64,000 nt of DNA from Palsa-1400 sp036501625 (GCA_036501625.1 DASXZY010000073.1:1-64000), one strand, 5' to 3'; counted from the stretch's first letter, positions 34,218 to 43,947 are shown. Notes: generated by a model from the letters alone, not told the origin. Numbers and translations are program-made.

Positions 34218-37200
34218 ATGCCTGAAACCCGAAAATGTCCCGCGTGCGGATTGGAACTCGCCGGCGAGGATTTATCCGCCTGCTGCCCCCATTGCGCATC
34301 TTCCCGCGGTCCGGATGCTGGCGCGCCCGGCGACGTGATCGGGGCTGAGGCCACCGCGGCGGTTGCGCTGCACGCCACAGAAAAACCGGGTGACAGGATC
34401 GGCCGCTTCAAATTGCTCCAGGAAATTGGCGAAGGGACGTTTGGAAGTGTTTACATGGCCGAGCAGGAGGAACCGGTGCGGCGCCGGGTGGCCTTGAAAA
34501 TCCTCAAGCTGGGCATGGACACCAAGGAGGTCATCACCCGCTTTGAAGCGGAACGCCAGGCGCTGGCGATGATGGACCACCCCAATATCGCCAAAGTTCT
34601 TGACGCAGGTTCGACGGTCAGCGGCCGCCCGTACTTTGTCATGGAATTGGTCAAGGGCGAGCGCATCACCGATTACTGCGACAAGAACTCTTTGGCCACG
34701 CCGGGGCGCCTGGATCTTTTCATTAAGGTTTGCTACGCCATTCAGCACGCGCACCAAAAGGGAATCATCCACCGCGACATCAAGCCTTCCAACATCCTCG
34801 TCACATTGCACGACGGCGTGCCTGTGCCGAAGGTGATTGATTTTGGCATCGCCAAGGCGACCCACGGCAAACTGACGAACCGCACGCTCTTCACGGCCTA
34901 CGAACAATTTATCGGAACGCCAGCCTACATGAGCCCGGAGCAGGCGGAAATGAGCGGGCTGGACATCGACACACGGAGCGACATTTACAGCCTGGGCGTG
35001 GTGCTTTACGAATTGCTGGCGGGCCGGACGCCTTTTGATCCAAAGGAATTCATGGCCTCCGGCCTGGACGCGATCCGCAAGACCATTCGCGAGTACGACC
35101 CGGTGCGTCCCAGCACCCGCGTGGCGACCCTCACTGGGGAGGAATTGACCATCATGGCCAAAGATCGTTCGACCGATACCGCGAGGCTGATGAGCCAGCT
35201 CAAAGGGGACCTCGATTGGATCGTCATGCGATGCCTGGAAAAGGACCGCACGCGACGGTACGCGACGGCCAACGAACTGGCCATGGATGTCCTTCGGCAT
35301 ATGAACCACGAGCCGGTGGTCGCGCGTCCGCCCAGTCGAACCTATCGTTTGCAGAAGGCCTTTCGCCGCCACAAACTGGTCGTGAGCGCGGTGGCGGCGG
35401 TGGCGGCGGTGCTGGTGCTGGGAGTGATTGGCACAACCCTTGGACTGCTGCGGGCCGAGAAGCAACGCCAGGACGCGGAAGAGGCCCGCGTGAAGGAAAG
35501 AGAGCAGGCGGATATCGCGCGCCGTTCATTGAAGGCCGAACAGGAGCAGCGCGCGCGGGCCGAATCCGAGGAGTTGGCCGCCCGGCGCAACGCCTACAAT
35601 TCCGACATGAACCTGGCTCAACAGGCGCTAGCCGCGAACAACCTCGGGCGCGCCCAAAGGCTGCTGGAGCGCCAGCGCCCAAAACCGGTTCAGCAGGATT
35701 TGCGCGGCTGGGAATGGCGTTATCTCTGGAGCCAGACTCGCGGGGATGAGCATGAAGTTTTGCTGGAAGGGGCCGGCCGGACTTCCAGCCCGCTGGCGTT
35801 CAGCGCCGACGGCTGGTTGCTGGCCCGCGATACCGGAACCGAAGTTGTCATGACCGATCTGATTTCGCGCAAAGAGGTTTTGAGAAGGCCCCGCGCCCGG
35901 CGGCCCGTCTTCGCCCATCGCGGCGCCGTTCTGGCTTTCGTGGATGAATCTGGCGGCGCCAGCGGCATCGCGCTGCTGGATGTCAATTCACAGAAGGAAA
36001 AACGGATCGAAACGAGGTTGCACACTGTCCGCTGGATCGGCTTTACACCAGATGATCACAGGTTGCTGACCGTATCGACGAATATTTCCGGCGCGCCGGA
36101 AGGACGCGCGTGCGAACTGGGGTCGTGGGACGTTGAGACAGGCCGGCAGCTTTGGCAGCGAGGGCTTGGCGCCTACAGCACCGGCAACGGGCGGCCTTAT
36201 GCGATTTCGCCGGATGGCGCGTCGTTCGCGGCCGTGCAACCCGATGGCAAGGTGGCGATTCTGGAAGTTGAAGGCGGGCATACGCGGCTCGTCATCCAAG
36301 CAACTGAAGAATCCTCGATCGCCGTCATGTTTTCCCCCGACAGCGCCACGCTCTTGACAGGCGCGGGCTACACCGATTCCGCGATCCGGCTCTGGGACGC
36401 GCATACCGGCAAGGCTGGCGGTTCGCTTGCGGGGCATCGCAGTTGGGTCAGCGACTTGCTTTTTTCCGCCGATGGCAAGCGGCTCATATCGTCCAGCGGC
36501 GACCAAACCATCCGCCTTTGGGATTGGCCGTCGCTCAAACCTGCCGGCGTCCTGCGCGGGCATCTGGACGAGGTGGACGGGCTGGCCGTGGACCCGGACG
36601 GGCGGACCCTCGCCAGCCGTTGCAAAGACGGTTCCATATACCTGTGGGATTTGAACAAGCCGGCGCGCGACCGCGGCTACCGGACATTTCCCTGCCGAGT
36701 GTCGGGCCTGAACACCAAGTTTACGCCAGACGGCGAAGCTCTCCGGGCAGTGGACCTCAAGGGCGGCGTTGCGTTGTGGGATACCTCCACCCTCAAGGAG
36801 GCTCGGCGGTTGTGGGCCGACTCCACCAACGGACTTGCAACGATGGTCTCGCCGGATGGCCAGTGGATTTTGCAGCAAGAGGACCGCCGCCTGACGATCT
36901 GGAACGAAAGTGATAAAACGAAAAGCGTCAAAACGATCGACTTTCCCTCAAGTTTTAGCGCCTGGTTTACAGCCAACGGAAAGTTTTTATTGACGCTGTA
37001 TTCCCCGGGCGGCGGCGGCCACCTTGAAGTTTGGGATGCCGACACGTGGCAGCGCAAAAGCCAGATGAACACCAACGCCGAAGGAGTGTTCATCACCTCA
37101 ATTCCGAATTCTTTCGTCATCATGACATTTAGTTCGTTGAAGCTTTTTGACGCGACCCGCCTTGACAAGCCGCCGGTGGAATTTGACGGGCAGGGTGACG

Positions 37201-37595
37201 CGCTGGACGCGGCCGCCTCCCCGGACGGCCGTTTGTTCGTGGCGGCCTATGAAGATGGGGCCGTGCGCTTTTGGAACATGACTGCGCGCGAGCCTATGGA
37301 CACGCTCAAGGGATTCCTCCTGGCGGCGACTTCTGTCGCATTCTCGCCCGATGGCAGCCGTCTTGCCGTCGGCAGCTCCGGCGCCGAAGCTATCAAGCTC
37401 TGGGATACCCAAACGTGGCAGGAAGTGCTGACCTTGAGCGGAGAAGGATCGGGCTTCAACGACCTCCAATTTTCTCCCGATGGCCGCTGCCTGCTGGGTG
37501 TCAATGAGGCCGGCCTTCCCCACATTTGGTCCGCTCCGACCTGGGCGGAGATTAGCGCAGGCAAGCCCAGCGAAAAGGGAACAGCCCGCCGCTGA
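34218..37595 (+). CDS. Ser/Thr protein kinase with zinc-ribbon N-terminus and WD40 propeller
   Basis: This 1,125-residue protein starts with a zinc-ribbon-like segment (C7-P-A-C10 and C23-P-H-C26). The Hanks-type kinase (about 64-370) has GEGTFGSVY, K94, the HRDIKPSN loop (D187), DFG at 208 and an activation segment ending TPAYMSPEQ. A transmembrane helix (about 385-408) and coiled coil (about 410-470) follow. The rest is an extracytoplasmic region of WD40 blades (FSPDG and LWD motifs). The kinase has all catalytic residues. The topology, with a cytoplasmic kinase and an outside propeller, fits ligand or surface sensing, typical of Planctomycetota/Verrucomicrobiota. Confidence 0.93.
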   Translation: MPETRKCPACGLELAGEDLSACCPHCASSRGPDAGAPGDVIGAEATAAVALHATEKPGDRIGRFKLLQEIGEGTFGSVYMAEQEEPVRRRVALKILKLGMDTKEVITRFEAERQALAMMDHPNIAKVLDAGSTVSGRPYFVMELVKGERITDYCDKNSLATPGRLDLFIKVCYAIQHAHQKGIIHRDIKPSNILVTLHDGVPVPKVIDFGIAKATHGKLTNRTLFTAYEQFIGTPAYMSPEQAEMSGLDIDTRSDIYSLGVVLYELLAGRTPFDPKEFMASGLDAIRKTIREYDPVRPSTRVATLTGEELTIMAKDRSTDTARLMSQLKGDLDWIVMRCLEKDRTRRYATANELAMDVLRHMNHEPVVARPPSRTYRLQKAFRRHKLVVSAVAAVAAVLVLGVIGTTLGLLRAEKQRQDAEEARVKEREQADIARRSLKAEQEQRARAESEELAARRNAYNSDMNLAQQALAANNLGRAQRLLERQRPKPVQQDLRGWEWRYLWSQTRGDEHEVLLEGAGRTSSPLAFSADGWLLARDTGTEVVMTDLISRKEVLRRPRARRPVFAHRGAVLAFVDESGGASGIALLDVNSQKEKRIETRLHTVRWIGFTPDDHRLLTVSTNISGAPEGRACELGSWDVETGRQLWQRGLGAYSTGNGRPYAISPDGASFAAVQPDGKVAILEVEGGHTRLVIQATEESSIAVMFSPDSATLLTGAGYTDSAIRLWDAHTGKAGGSLAGHRSWVSDLLFSADGKRLISSSGDQTIRLWDWPSLKPAGVLRGHLDEVDGLAVDPDGRTLASRCKDGSIYLWDLNKPARDRGYRTFPCRVSGLNTKFTPDGEALRAVDLKGGVALWDTSTLKEARRLWADSTNGLATMVSPDGQWILQQEDRRLTIWNESDKTKSVKTIDFPSSFSAWFTANGKFLLTLYSPGGGGHLEVWDADTWQRKSQMNTNAEGVFITSIPNSFVIMTFSSLKLFDATRLDKPPVEFDGQGDALDAAASPDGRLFVAAYEDGAVRFWNMTAREPMDTLKGFLLAATSVAFSPDGSRLAVGSSGAEAIKLWDTQTWQEVLTLSGEGSGFNDLQFSPDGRCLLGVNEAGLPHIWSAPTWAEISAGKPSEKGTARR

Positions 37596-37633
37596 GAAGC
37601 GTCCGCGCGGCGCAAAAATTTCATAGTTGACGC

Positions 37634-37659
37634 TTGACACTCCAAGCTTTTACTATACT
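37634..37659 (+). promoter_or_regulatory. Possible promoter for the small basic protein gene
   Basis: TTGACA at 37634-37639 and TATACT at 37654-37659 match sigma-70 hexamers well but are separated by only 14 bp, shorter than the usual 16-18. Transcription from here would start just before the ribosome site (GAAGGA) of the gene at 37679. Confidence 0.35.
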
Positions 37660-37678
37660 ACACGACCCGAAGGATACT

Positions 37679-37879
37679 ATGCCGATGAAAATGAATCTGA
37701 GCAGCATCGCGGAGGCGGAGGTCGGGTTTAGCCCCAAACCACGCCGCAAGCGCCGTAACAAAGAAGAGGGCGGACTCGTTACCCATTCCTCCAGCAACGC
37801 ACCAGGCGGCCGTGATCACCATAGGCGGCCTAAGCGCAAAAAACATCCGGTCCGCAAACACAAACAGCACCGGCGCTGA
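37679..37879 (+). CDS. Small, extremely basic protein of unknown function
   Basis: The protein has 66 residues. A near-neutral start (MPMKMNLSSIAEAE) is followed by a tail dominated by Arg, Lys and His (KPRRKRRNK and RPKRKKHPVRKHKQHRR). A good ribosome site (GAAGGA, about 5 bp upstream) supports the ATG at 37679. The tail could bind nucleic acid or acidic polymer. It ends 22 bp before the proposed start of the glycosyltransferase, and the same DNA is open in the glycosyltransferase frame up to a GTG at 37812. No family is recognised. Confidence 0.6.
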   Translation: MPMKMNLSSIAEAEVGFSPKPRRKRRNKEEGGLVTHSSSNAPGGRDHHRRPKRKKHPVRKHKQHRR

Positions 37880-37901
37880 TTCGTCGCCGGGCGCCGCTTC
37901 G

Positions 37902-40469
37902 GTGAAAAAGCTGATTCTGAAGTGCCGCTTTACTGTCGGCGATGTCGTGATGCTGACCGCCGCCGTGCGGGATTTGCATCATTCCTATCCCGGAAAATTT
38001 CTCACGGATGTCCGCACGCTTTGCCCGGACCTCTGGCTGAACAATCCGCATCTTACCCCGCTGGCTGACGACGACGCGGAGGCGGAAAAGATTGAATGCA
38101 CCTATCCGCTCATAGACCAAAGCAACCACGCGCCGTACCATTGCCTGCACGGGTTTGTTGAATTCTTCAACCGCCATCTGGGCTTGCACATCAGGCCCGC
38201 TGCGTTCAAGGGCGACATCCATCTTTCCGCCCAGGAGAAAGCCTGGCATTCCCAGGTTTATGAACTGGCGGGGCGGGACATCCCGTTTTGGATTATTGAC
38301 GCCGGCGGGAAATATGATCTCACCATCAAGTGGTGGGACCCCGCCCGCTATCAGGAAGCAGTCGATCATTTCCGCGGGAAAATTCAATTCGTGCAAGTCG
38401 GAGAATTCGGGCATCACCATCCCAAATTGGACGGCGTGATCGATTTGCGCGGAAAGACGGCCCTGAGAGAATTGATCCGCCTGGTGCATCATGCCCAGGG
38501 TGTTCTCGGCCCGGTCACCGCCTTGATGCATTTGGCAGCGGCAGTGCCCGTCAAATACAGGCGGCTGCCCAACCGCCCTTGCGTGGTCATCGCGGGAGGA
38601 CGCGAGCCCACGCATTGGGAGGCTTATCCACATCATCAATATATCCACACGATGAGTGTGCTGCCGTGCTGTTCGCATGGAGGATGCTGGCGGGACAGAA
38701 CAATGCGGCTGCGGGATGGCGACAAGCGCGACCGTCCTCAAAACCTGTGCGTCGATGTCGTTGGAAACCTGCCGCGGTGCATGGACATGATCACGTCGCG
38801 GGACGTGATCCGGCGCATTGAAGGATACTTCGAGGGCAGGCTGATCCATTACTTGACTTCCGCGCAAAGGAAGGCAGGGGAGCGCGGCATGGCCGCCACA
38901 CGGCGCAATCCGTTCGACCGGCAGCAGCGGTTGAATCGAGGCAACGCGGGCATGGCCCTCGACCGGTTCATGGAGACCATCCCGGATTATCCCGGCCGCT
39001 GCGAGGGGCGGGGCATCGTAGTGAGCGGCGGCGGAGCCCGATATTTCGTGAGCGCCTGGGTTTGCTTCAACATGCTTCGGAGGCTGGGATGCTCGCTGCC
39101 GATGCAATTATGGTATTTGGGCGAAAAGGAAATGGACGAGCAGATGAAAAAGCTGCTGGAACCATTGGGAGTGGAATGCGTGGATGCCCTCAAACTGCGC
39201 CGGAAGTTTCCCGCGCGCATACTCAGAGGATGGGAATTAAAACCCTACTCGATGATCCATTCGCCGTTCCGCGAAGTCTTGCTGCTGGACGCGGACAATG
39301 TGCCGGTCGTGAATCCGGCGTTCCTTTTTAACACGCCCGAATACCGCGCCACCGGCGCCATCTTCTGGCCCGATTTCATGCGCGGCGCGGACAAACGCAA
39401 CAACGCCATGTGGCGGACCTTTGGAATAAAGAGGCCGGCGGAATTGGAGTTTGAAAGCGGGCAAATTGTCATTGACAAAGAGCGATGCTGGAAAGCGATG
39501 TGCCTCGCGATGTGGATCAATGAAAATTCCGATTTTTTCTACCGGCATATCCACGGGGACAAGGAGACGTTCCACCTGGCTTTTTGCAAATTGAAGACGG
39601 CCTATTCGCTTGTCCCCACGCCCATCGATCCGCTGGACGGCGTGATGTGCCAGCACGATTTTCAAGGACGCCGCATATTTCAACATCGCAACGGCGAGAA
39701 ATGGGATTTGATTTTCAACAAGCGGATCAAGGGATTCCTTCTGGAGAAAGCGTGCCGCGGTTATGTCGATGACTTGAATCGCGTGTGGCAAGGCCGGCTG
39801 CATTCTCAGGTGAAAGCGAAGGCATCCGCTGCCTACGAACGGAGAAGGCGAACTATCAGGATCGCGGCCACGATGATTTCCTGCCGCGCGCGCGATCAAG
39901 TCCGCCGCCAGACTTTGGAAAACCTCGCCCGCACTGATTGGGCCTGGCCGCTGCCGCATGTTCATCTTGACGATGTGTCGGATGGAAACGCGGAGCAAAG
40001 GCAGGCGCAGGCGTCTTATCGCGCGCTCAAGGCAAGCCTGGATTACCAGGCTGATTACATTTTGTTCCTCGAGGATGATTTGGATTTCAACCGGCACATC
40101 CAGCACAACCTTTGCCAGTGGGACCCGATACGCCGGCGCGAGGTCATGCTTGCCAGCCTCTACAACCCGCGGCTTCCCGGCAAGGCATGGGATGTCAAAG
40201 GCAACGCCCGCCTGATTGACCCGGCAATCGCGTTCGGCAGCCAGGCTTTTCTTCTGTCGAAGGAGACGGTGCGATACATCGTGCGGCGATGGAACAAATT
40301 CTCCGGCAAGCAGGATTTACGGATGCTTCGCCTGGCCGGCAGCCTGGCGAACGCGGTCCATTATCACGCCCCGTCGCTCGTGCAACACATCGGCGCGCAG
40401 AGCACTTGGGGCGGGGGATTCCATCAGGCGTTTGATTTTGATCCAAAGTGGAAGGCCAGAGAAGAGTGA
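37902..40469 (+). CDS. Three-module glycosyltransferase (GT9-like + mannosyltransferase-like + GT-A-like)
   Basis: The protein has about 855 residues. Module 1 (about 1-300) begins KLILKCRFTVGDV and has LGPVTALMHLAAA, like ADP-heptose/GT9 enzymes. Module 2 (about 365-610) resembles putative mannosyltransferases (Mannosyl_trans3/GT71-like): GIVVSGGGARYF and the nucleotide-sugar D-x-D site LLLDADN at about residue 463. Module 3 (about 650-855) has a GT-A-type acidic motif (LFLEDDLDF), and its layout suggests a third transferase. The start is a GTG at 37902 (VKKLIL), where similarity begins; an upstream GTG at 37812 would overlap the small basic gene. A single protein with three transferase modules is likely to act in surface polysaccharide or glycoprotein assembly. 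Confidence 0.75.
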   Translation: MKKLILKCRFTVGDVVMLTAAVRDLHHSYPGKFLTDVRTLCPDLWLNNPHLTPLADDDAEAEKIECTYPLIDQSNHAPYHCLHGFVEFFNRHLGLHIRPAAFKGDIHLSAQEKAWHSQVYELAGRDIPFWIIDAGGKYDLTIKWWDPARYQEAVDHFRGKIQFVQVGEFGHHHPKLDGVIDLRGKTALRELIRLVHHAQGVLGPVTALMHLAAAVPVKYRRLPNRPCVVIAGGREPTHWEAYPHHQYIHTMSVLPCCSHGGCWRDRTMRLRDGDKRDRPQNLCVDVVGNLPRCMDMITSRDVIRRIEGYFEGRLIHYLTSAQRKAGERGMAATRRNPFDRQQRLNRGNAGMALDRFMETIPDYPGRCEGRGIVVSGGGARYFVSAWVCFNMLRRLGCSLPMQLWYLGEKEMDEQMKKLLEPLGVECVDALKLRRKFPARILRGWELKPYSMIHSPFREVLLLDADNVPVVNPAFLFNTPEYRATGAIFWPDFMRGADKRNNAMWRTFGIKRPAELEFESGQIVIDKERCWKAMCLAMWINENSDFFYRHIHGDKETFHLAFCKLKTAYSLVPTPIDPLDGVMCQHDFQGRRIFQHRNGEKWDLIFNKRIKGFLLEKACRGYVDDLNRVWQGRLHSQVKAKASAAYERRRRTIRIAATMISCRARDQVRRQTLENLARTDWAWPLPHVHLDDVSDGNAEQRQAQASYRALKASLDYQADYILFLEDDLDFNRHIQHNLCQWDPIRRREVMLASLYNPRLPGKAWDVKGNARLIDPAIAFGSQAFLLSKETVRYIVRRWNKFSGKQDLRMLRLAGSLANAVHYHAPSLVQHIGAQSTWGGGFHQAFDFDPKWKAREE

Positions 40470-40520
40470 CCGTTGTTTTGGTTTGGAACCGCGGGTGGCT
40501 TCGCGCAGAATCTCCCGCGC

Positions 40521-41795
40521 ATGATTTCTGAGAACGATCCGGCGGCGGGTGAGACTTCCTGGTACGCCGGAGTCACACAGTACCAATGGCTGATCCTCAT
40601 CATTGCTTCGGCCGGCTGGGTCTTTGACGTTTACGAGGGGCAGATTTTCAATCTGACCGCGCCACATTTGCTGCCCAGCATTCTGCAGGGCACTCACGAC
40701 GGTCGCGGAGTGGAATATTGGAAGGACGTTTTGTTCAGCGATTTCCTCCTCGGGGGCGCGGCGGGCGGCCTTCTGTTCGGATTGATGGCTGATAAAATCG
40801 GGCGCAAACCGACTCTCGTCGCGACCATTCTCATGTACTCCGTGTTCTCGGGGTTGATGTATTTCGCGACCAGCCTCTGGCATGTTGTGGCGCTGCGCTT
40901 TTTGGTGGCGATGGGAACCGGCGGCGAATGGGCTGTGGCCGCGAGCCTGGTCGCGGAGGTTTTTCCCGCGCGCGCGCGAACGCACGCCTCGGGCATTTTT
41001 CACGCGACCAGCGTTAGCGGCACCTGGGTGGCGACATCGGCCGGGATACTGGTCGGGGAGCACTGGCGTTACGCTTACCTGTGCGGGATTATCCCGGCGC
41101 TGCTGGTGGCGGTCGTGATGGGGAGAGTTCATGAGCCTCCGCAGCGCGCGGCTCAAGCGGAACCATCCGGCAGCCTGCGCGAATTGTTGATTGACCCGCG
41201 CTGGGCCAGCCGGGCGCTTCTTGGGATGTTGCTGGCGGCTGTGGGTCTGGGCAGCTATTGGGCGGTCCACGTGGCCGGGCAAAGTTTGGCGGAATCCATT
41301 CTCATCCGGCATGGCGTCGATAAAGCGGCGGCCGTCACGAAAGGGCAGGTCGCCTACGGCTATGTCGAAACATTGGGCGGGCTGCTTGGCCTATTGTCCT
41401 TCGGCCCGCTCTGCTCGCGGATTGGGCGAAAACGGGCGTTTGCCTGGATGCAACTGGGGGCGTTTGTGATCACGCCCATCGTCTGCTTTTTGCCGCGCGA
41501 CTATTGGCAGTTGCTCTGCGTGCTGCCGGTGTTTGGCTTCCTGACCCTCGGCATGCATGCAGGCTACGCGATTTATTTCCCGGAGCTTTTCCCGGCGCGG
41601 CTGCGCGCCACCGGGTCAGGGTTTTGCTTTAACGTTGGCCGCGTGGCCGCCGCGTCAATGCTATATTTCTCGGCCTGGCTGAAAAAACAGGTGGACCTGC
41701 GCGTGGCGCTTTCGCTGCTCGGCCTGCTTTTCCTGTTGGGCATCGTCATCATCCAATTTCTCCCGGAAACGAAAGGCCGGCCTTTGCCGGAGTGA
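40521..41795 (+). CDS. MFS transporter, sugar/organic acid family
   Basis: This 424-residue protein has about 12 transmembrane segments. The major-facilitator motif A is visible between helices 2 and 3 (GLMADKIGRKPT) and its echo between helices 8 and 9 (SRIGRKRAFA). The R-x-x-G-T/S-G-x-x-x-x-x-G-R motif is present as RATGSGFCFNVGR, as in sialic acid/sugar-proton symporters. The ATG at 40521 is preferred; the frame is open to 40473 but that part overlaps no domain. The gene follows the glycosyltransferase by about 50 bp and may share its transcript. The substrate is undetermined. Confidence 0.88.
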   Translation: MISENDPAAGETSWYAGVTQYQWLILIIASAGWVFDVYEGQIFNLTAPHLLPSILQGTHDGRGVEYWKDVLFSDFLLGGAAGGLLFGLMADKIGRKPTLVATILMYSVFSGLMYFATSLWHVVALRFLVAMGTGGEWAVAASLVAEVFPARARTHASGIFHATSVSGTWVATSAGILVGEHWRYAYLCGIIPALLVAVVMGRVHEPPQRAAQAEPSGSLRELLIDPRWASRALLGMLLAAVGLGSYWAVHVAGQSLAESILIRHGVDKAAAVTKGQVAYGYVETLGGLLGLLSFGPLCSRIGRKRAFAWMQLGAFVITPIVCFLPRDYWQLLCVLPVFGFLTLGMHAGYAIYFPELFPARLRATGSGFCFNVGRVAAASMLYFSAWLKKQVDLRVALSLLGLLFLLGIVIIQFLPETKGRPLPE

Positions 41796-42042
41796 CGAGC
41801 GCCATTGCAAATACGCGATAGCGGGGTTAATTGTAGGTTTGACTAGATAACCCGGCCACGCGTGGATACAGCCTGGCGCAAATCGAGGCTGGCCGCGCGC
41901 TTGCTGATTCGCAAGGAAGCCCGCCCGCTAAGTCCGCAGGACCAGGCCCTGGCTCGCCGCCTCAGCCAACAGACGCTTTAGTTCCTGGGCATCGGCCCAC
42001 GCAAACATGTCTTCGACAATAAACTGGTGGACCGAAGCCAGG

Positions 42043-43887
42043 TCATTGAGTAACCACGCGGTAATACTGGACAGTCGCGCCTTGGTTTGAGTCGTCCTCA
42101 AACGTGAAGTCTCCATCCGCGTCATCGGGGTTGGCGACGCCGAGATCGGTCCAGTTGACAAGGTCCGGTGAAGATTGCACGGCGTAATTGCGCGCCGGGT
42201 CCGCTGTAAACTGCACGAGCGCCGCGCCCGGTTGGTACTGGAGGGTTAAATCGCGCACCGGGGCCGCCGGATGGCCATACAGATCGGGAATGCGATAGCT
42301 GCGATAAACCTCGTAGCCCGCGTATTTGCTGCTGGTGTTGGCGCTGTCAAACATCTCAAGGTCGAAGACGACGGTTGGATTGGCGTCATGGGTCACTTCT
42401 TTGAGGCGGACCATGGTGGCGTTGGTGGAATGGGCGCTGACGAGTTGTCCGTTCTCGTATGAAACGGCGCCAAACGTAACCAATACATTTCCGGTTTGAG
42501 GCAACTCGGTCGCGTTGCCCAGCAGGCCCGCGTAGAGCCGGTCTGTATTGGTGCCCGTGTATTCCCACACCTGTGATACCGTCATATTGATTTCATCAAC
42601 GCTGAATTCAGCCGCGCGGCTATAGTTATTTTGGTCGGTCACGGGCGGCGCGAACGGCTCGGCCCGGCAATTGCCATCGTCAAAAAAGAGCAGCGTGCCC
42701 TGCGGGGTAAAGACCGGCGCATGCTGCGCGTAATTCCACGCGAATGGCGTGCCGGTGGGCGTAAGCAGGTACGGCTGCCATTGTGCGCCCCAATTGTTGG
42801 TCGGCCCCAGTATCCATTTGAGCTGGCCCGAGCGCGAGAATTTCACGATGGAATCCTGATTGCGCATGGAGACAATGAGCGAGCCGTCGCTTGCATCCTC
42901 AATGACGGCGTTGGCGTGTTCGGGGTCGATTCCATAGAAGGGAAGCAGGAAGCAGAGATAGTTGATTCGTGTGGGTTCAAGCATGCTAATCAGCGACCAG
43001 GAATTGAGGAGGGCCGAATTGGTGGCGGAGATTTCCACGACCCGGTCATACGAAACGTCGGCGGTCTCGGTCGGAGCGTTTGGATTGGTGGCGCTGCTGG
43101 GGAAATTTTGCACGAACTCCTTGGCGTAGCTTATGTAAAGAATTGTTCCATGATCTGTCAGGAGGTCCTCGTGGGAATCCACCAGGTAGCCGCTTGGCGC
43201 CGTCCAATTGCTGATCGTTTGGCCGAGCATGTTGACTTCCTCAAAGCCATTTTCGGACGTCAGGGGAAAAAAGAGGTTTCCGTTCGGGAGTTGTTTGATG
43301 TCCGTAGGCGTGGGAATTGGGCCAATCTTTCCTCCGTCGGCGCCGGATTGACCGTACCAGACAACCTGCCCCGACTGGTCCACAATCGTCACGTATCCGT
43401 TTGTCACCGTATCGTTGGCCACCCTGAACATCGTGTAGCCCGGCTCCATTTGGGAAGGGATGTTGGTGACGAGGACGATCGTCGCCATATTAACCGGGAG
43501 CGGTTTTGTGATGTAAGTTATGGCGTTGGAATTGGTGAAGGTGTTTCGGAACTGGTCGCGCACGATGACGGTGATGGAATTGGTCCGGCTGGCCTTGAAG
43601 CCCAGCACGATTTCCGAGTGGCTCGTGCCATAATCATAGAAGTCCCGCTGCCAAGTTTCGGTACCATCGTTGACCGATACGCTGACCAGCGAAGGCACGT
43701 CCGTGGTCAGGGCGAGATTGCCGGCCAGGGGGGCGGCGGCGTTGGTGGCAAAAGTTGGCGGCGAGATAATCGTGATCGCTTGCGTGCGTGGAACAGCCAG
43801 CAGCAGGGCCATCACGGCCGCCAGGACCGATGCGTGCCGCAGGCTCATAAGCCTCCTGAGACAGTATTTGGTTTTGCCAGTTTTCAT
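42043..43887 (-). CDS. Exported arylsulfotransferase-like (ASST) beta-propeller protein
   Basis: This 614-residue protein has a signal peptide (about 10-38, ending T-Q-A). An N-terminal Ig-like domain is followed by a propeller with ASST markers: SHEDLL (first His), DPEHANAV (catalytic-type His), SMRNQDSIVKFSR, LKWILGP and AWNYAQHAP. In arylsulfate sulfotransferases a histidine in the propeller carries the transient sulfate; the conserved H-A-N motif is present here. A C-terminal V-Q-S-S-P-D-L-V-N-W...Y-Y-R-V tail is typical of this phylum. The start is placed at the ATG at 43887; the upstream frame to 43917 is possible. Confidence 0.8.
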   Translation of the reverse strand: MKTGKTKYCLRRLMSLRHASVLAAVMALLLAVPRTQAITIISPPTFATNAAAPLAGNLALTTDVPSLVSVSVNDGTETWQRDFYDYGTSHSEIVLGFKASRTNSITVIVRDQFRNTFTNSNAITYITKPLPVNMATIVLVTNIPSQMEPGYTMFRVANDTVTNGYVTIVDQSGQVVWYGQSGADGGKIGPIPTPTDIKQLPNGNLFFPLTSENGFEEVNMLGQTISNWTAPSGYLVDSHEDLLTDHGTILYISYAKEFVQNFPSSATNPNAPTETADVSYDRVVEISATNSALLNSWSLISMLEPTRINYLCFLLPFYGIDPEHANAVIEDASDGSLIVSMRNQDSIVKFSRSGQLKWILGPTNNWGAQWQPYLLTPTGTPFAWNYAQHAPVFTPQGTLLFFDDGNCRAEPFAPPVTDQNNYSRAAEFSVDEINMTVSQVWEYTGTNTDRLYAGLLGNATELPQTGNVLVTFGAVSYENGQLVSAHSTNATMVRLKEVTHDANPTVVFDLEMFDSANTSSKYAGYEVYRSYRIPDLYGHPAAPVRDLTLQYQPGAALVQFTADPARNYAVQSSPDLVNWTDLGVANPDDADGDFTFEDDSNQGATVQYYRVVTQ

Positions 43888-43926
43888 ATTTTTGTGTTGC
43901 CTCTCTTTTATTCGCATTTCAATTTG

Positions 43927-43947
43927 TGACAGTGCTTTTGGCTGTCA
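43927..43947. promoter_or_regulatory. Inverted repeat upstream of the ASST-like gene
   Basis: TGACAG (43927-43932) and CTGTCA (43942-43947) form a perfect inverted repeat with a 9-nt spacer, 40 bp upstream of the ATG at 43887. It could be an operator or a leader hairpin. No known regulator site is recognised. Confidence 0.35.

Noticed and set aside
34272..35465. Minus-strand open frame of 397 codons
   Set aside because: It is opposite the kinase catalytic domain, whose motifs are all intact on the plus strand.
37830..39107. Minus-strand open frame of 425 codons
   Set aside because: It is antisense to the glycosyltransferase; no domain or signal is seen.
42631..43929. Plus-strand open frame of 432 codons
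   Set aside because: It is antisense to the ASST-like gene, which has a signal peptide and conserved propeller motifs.
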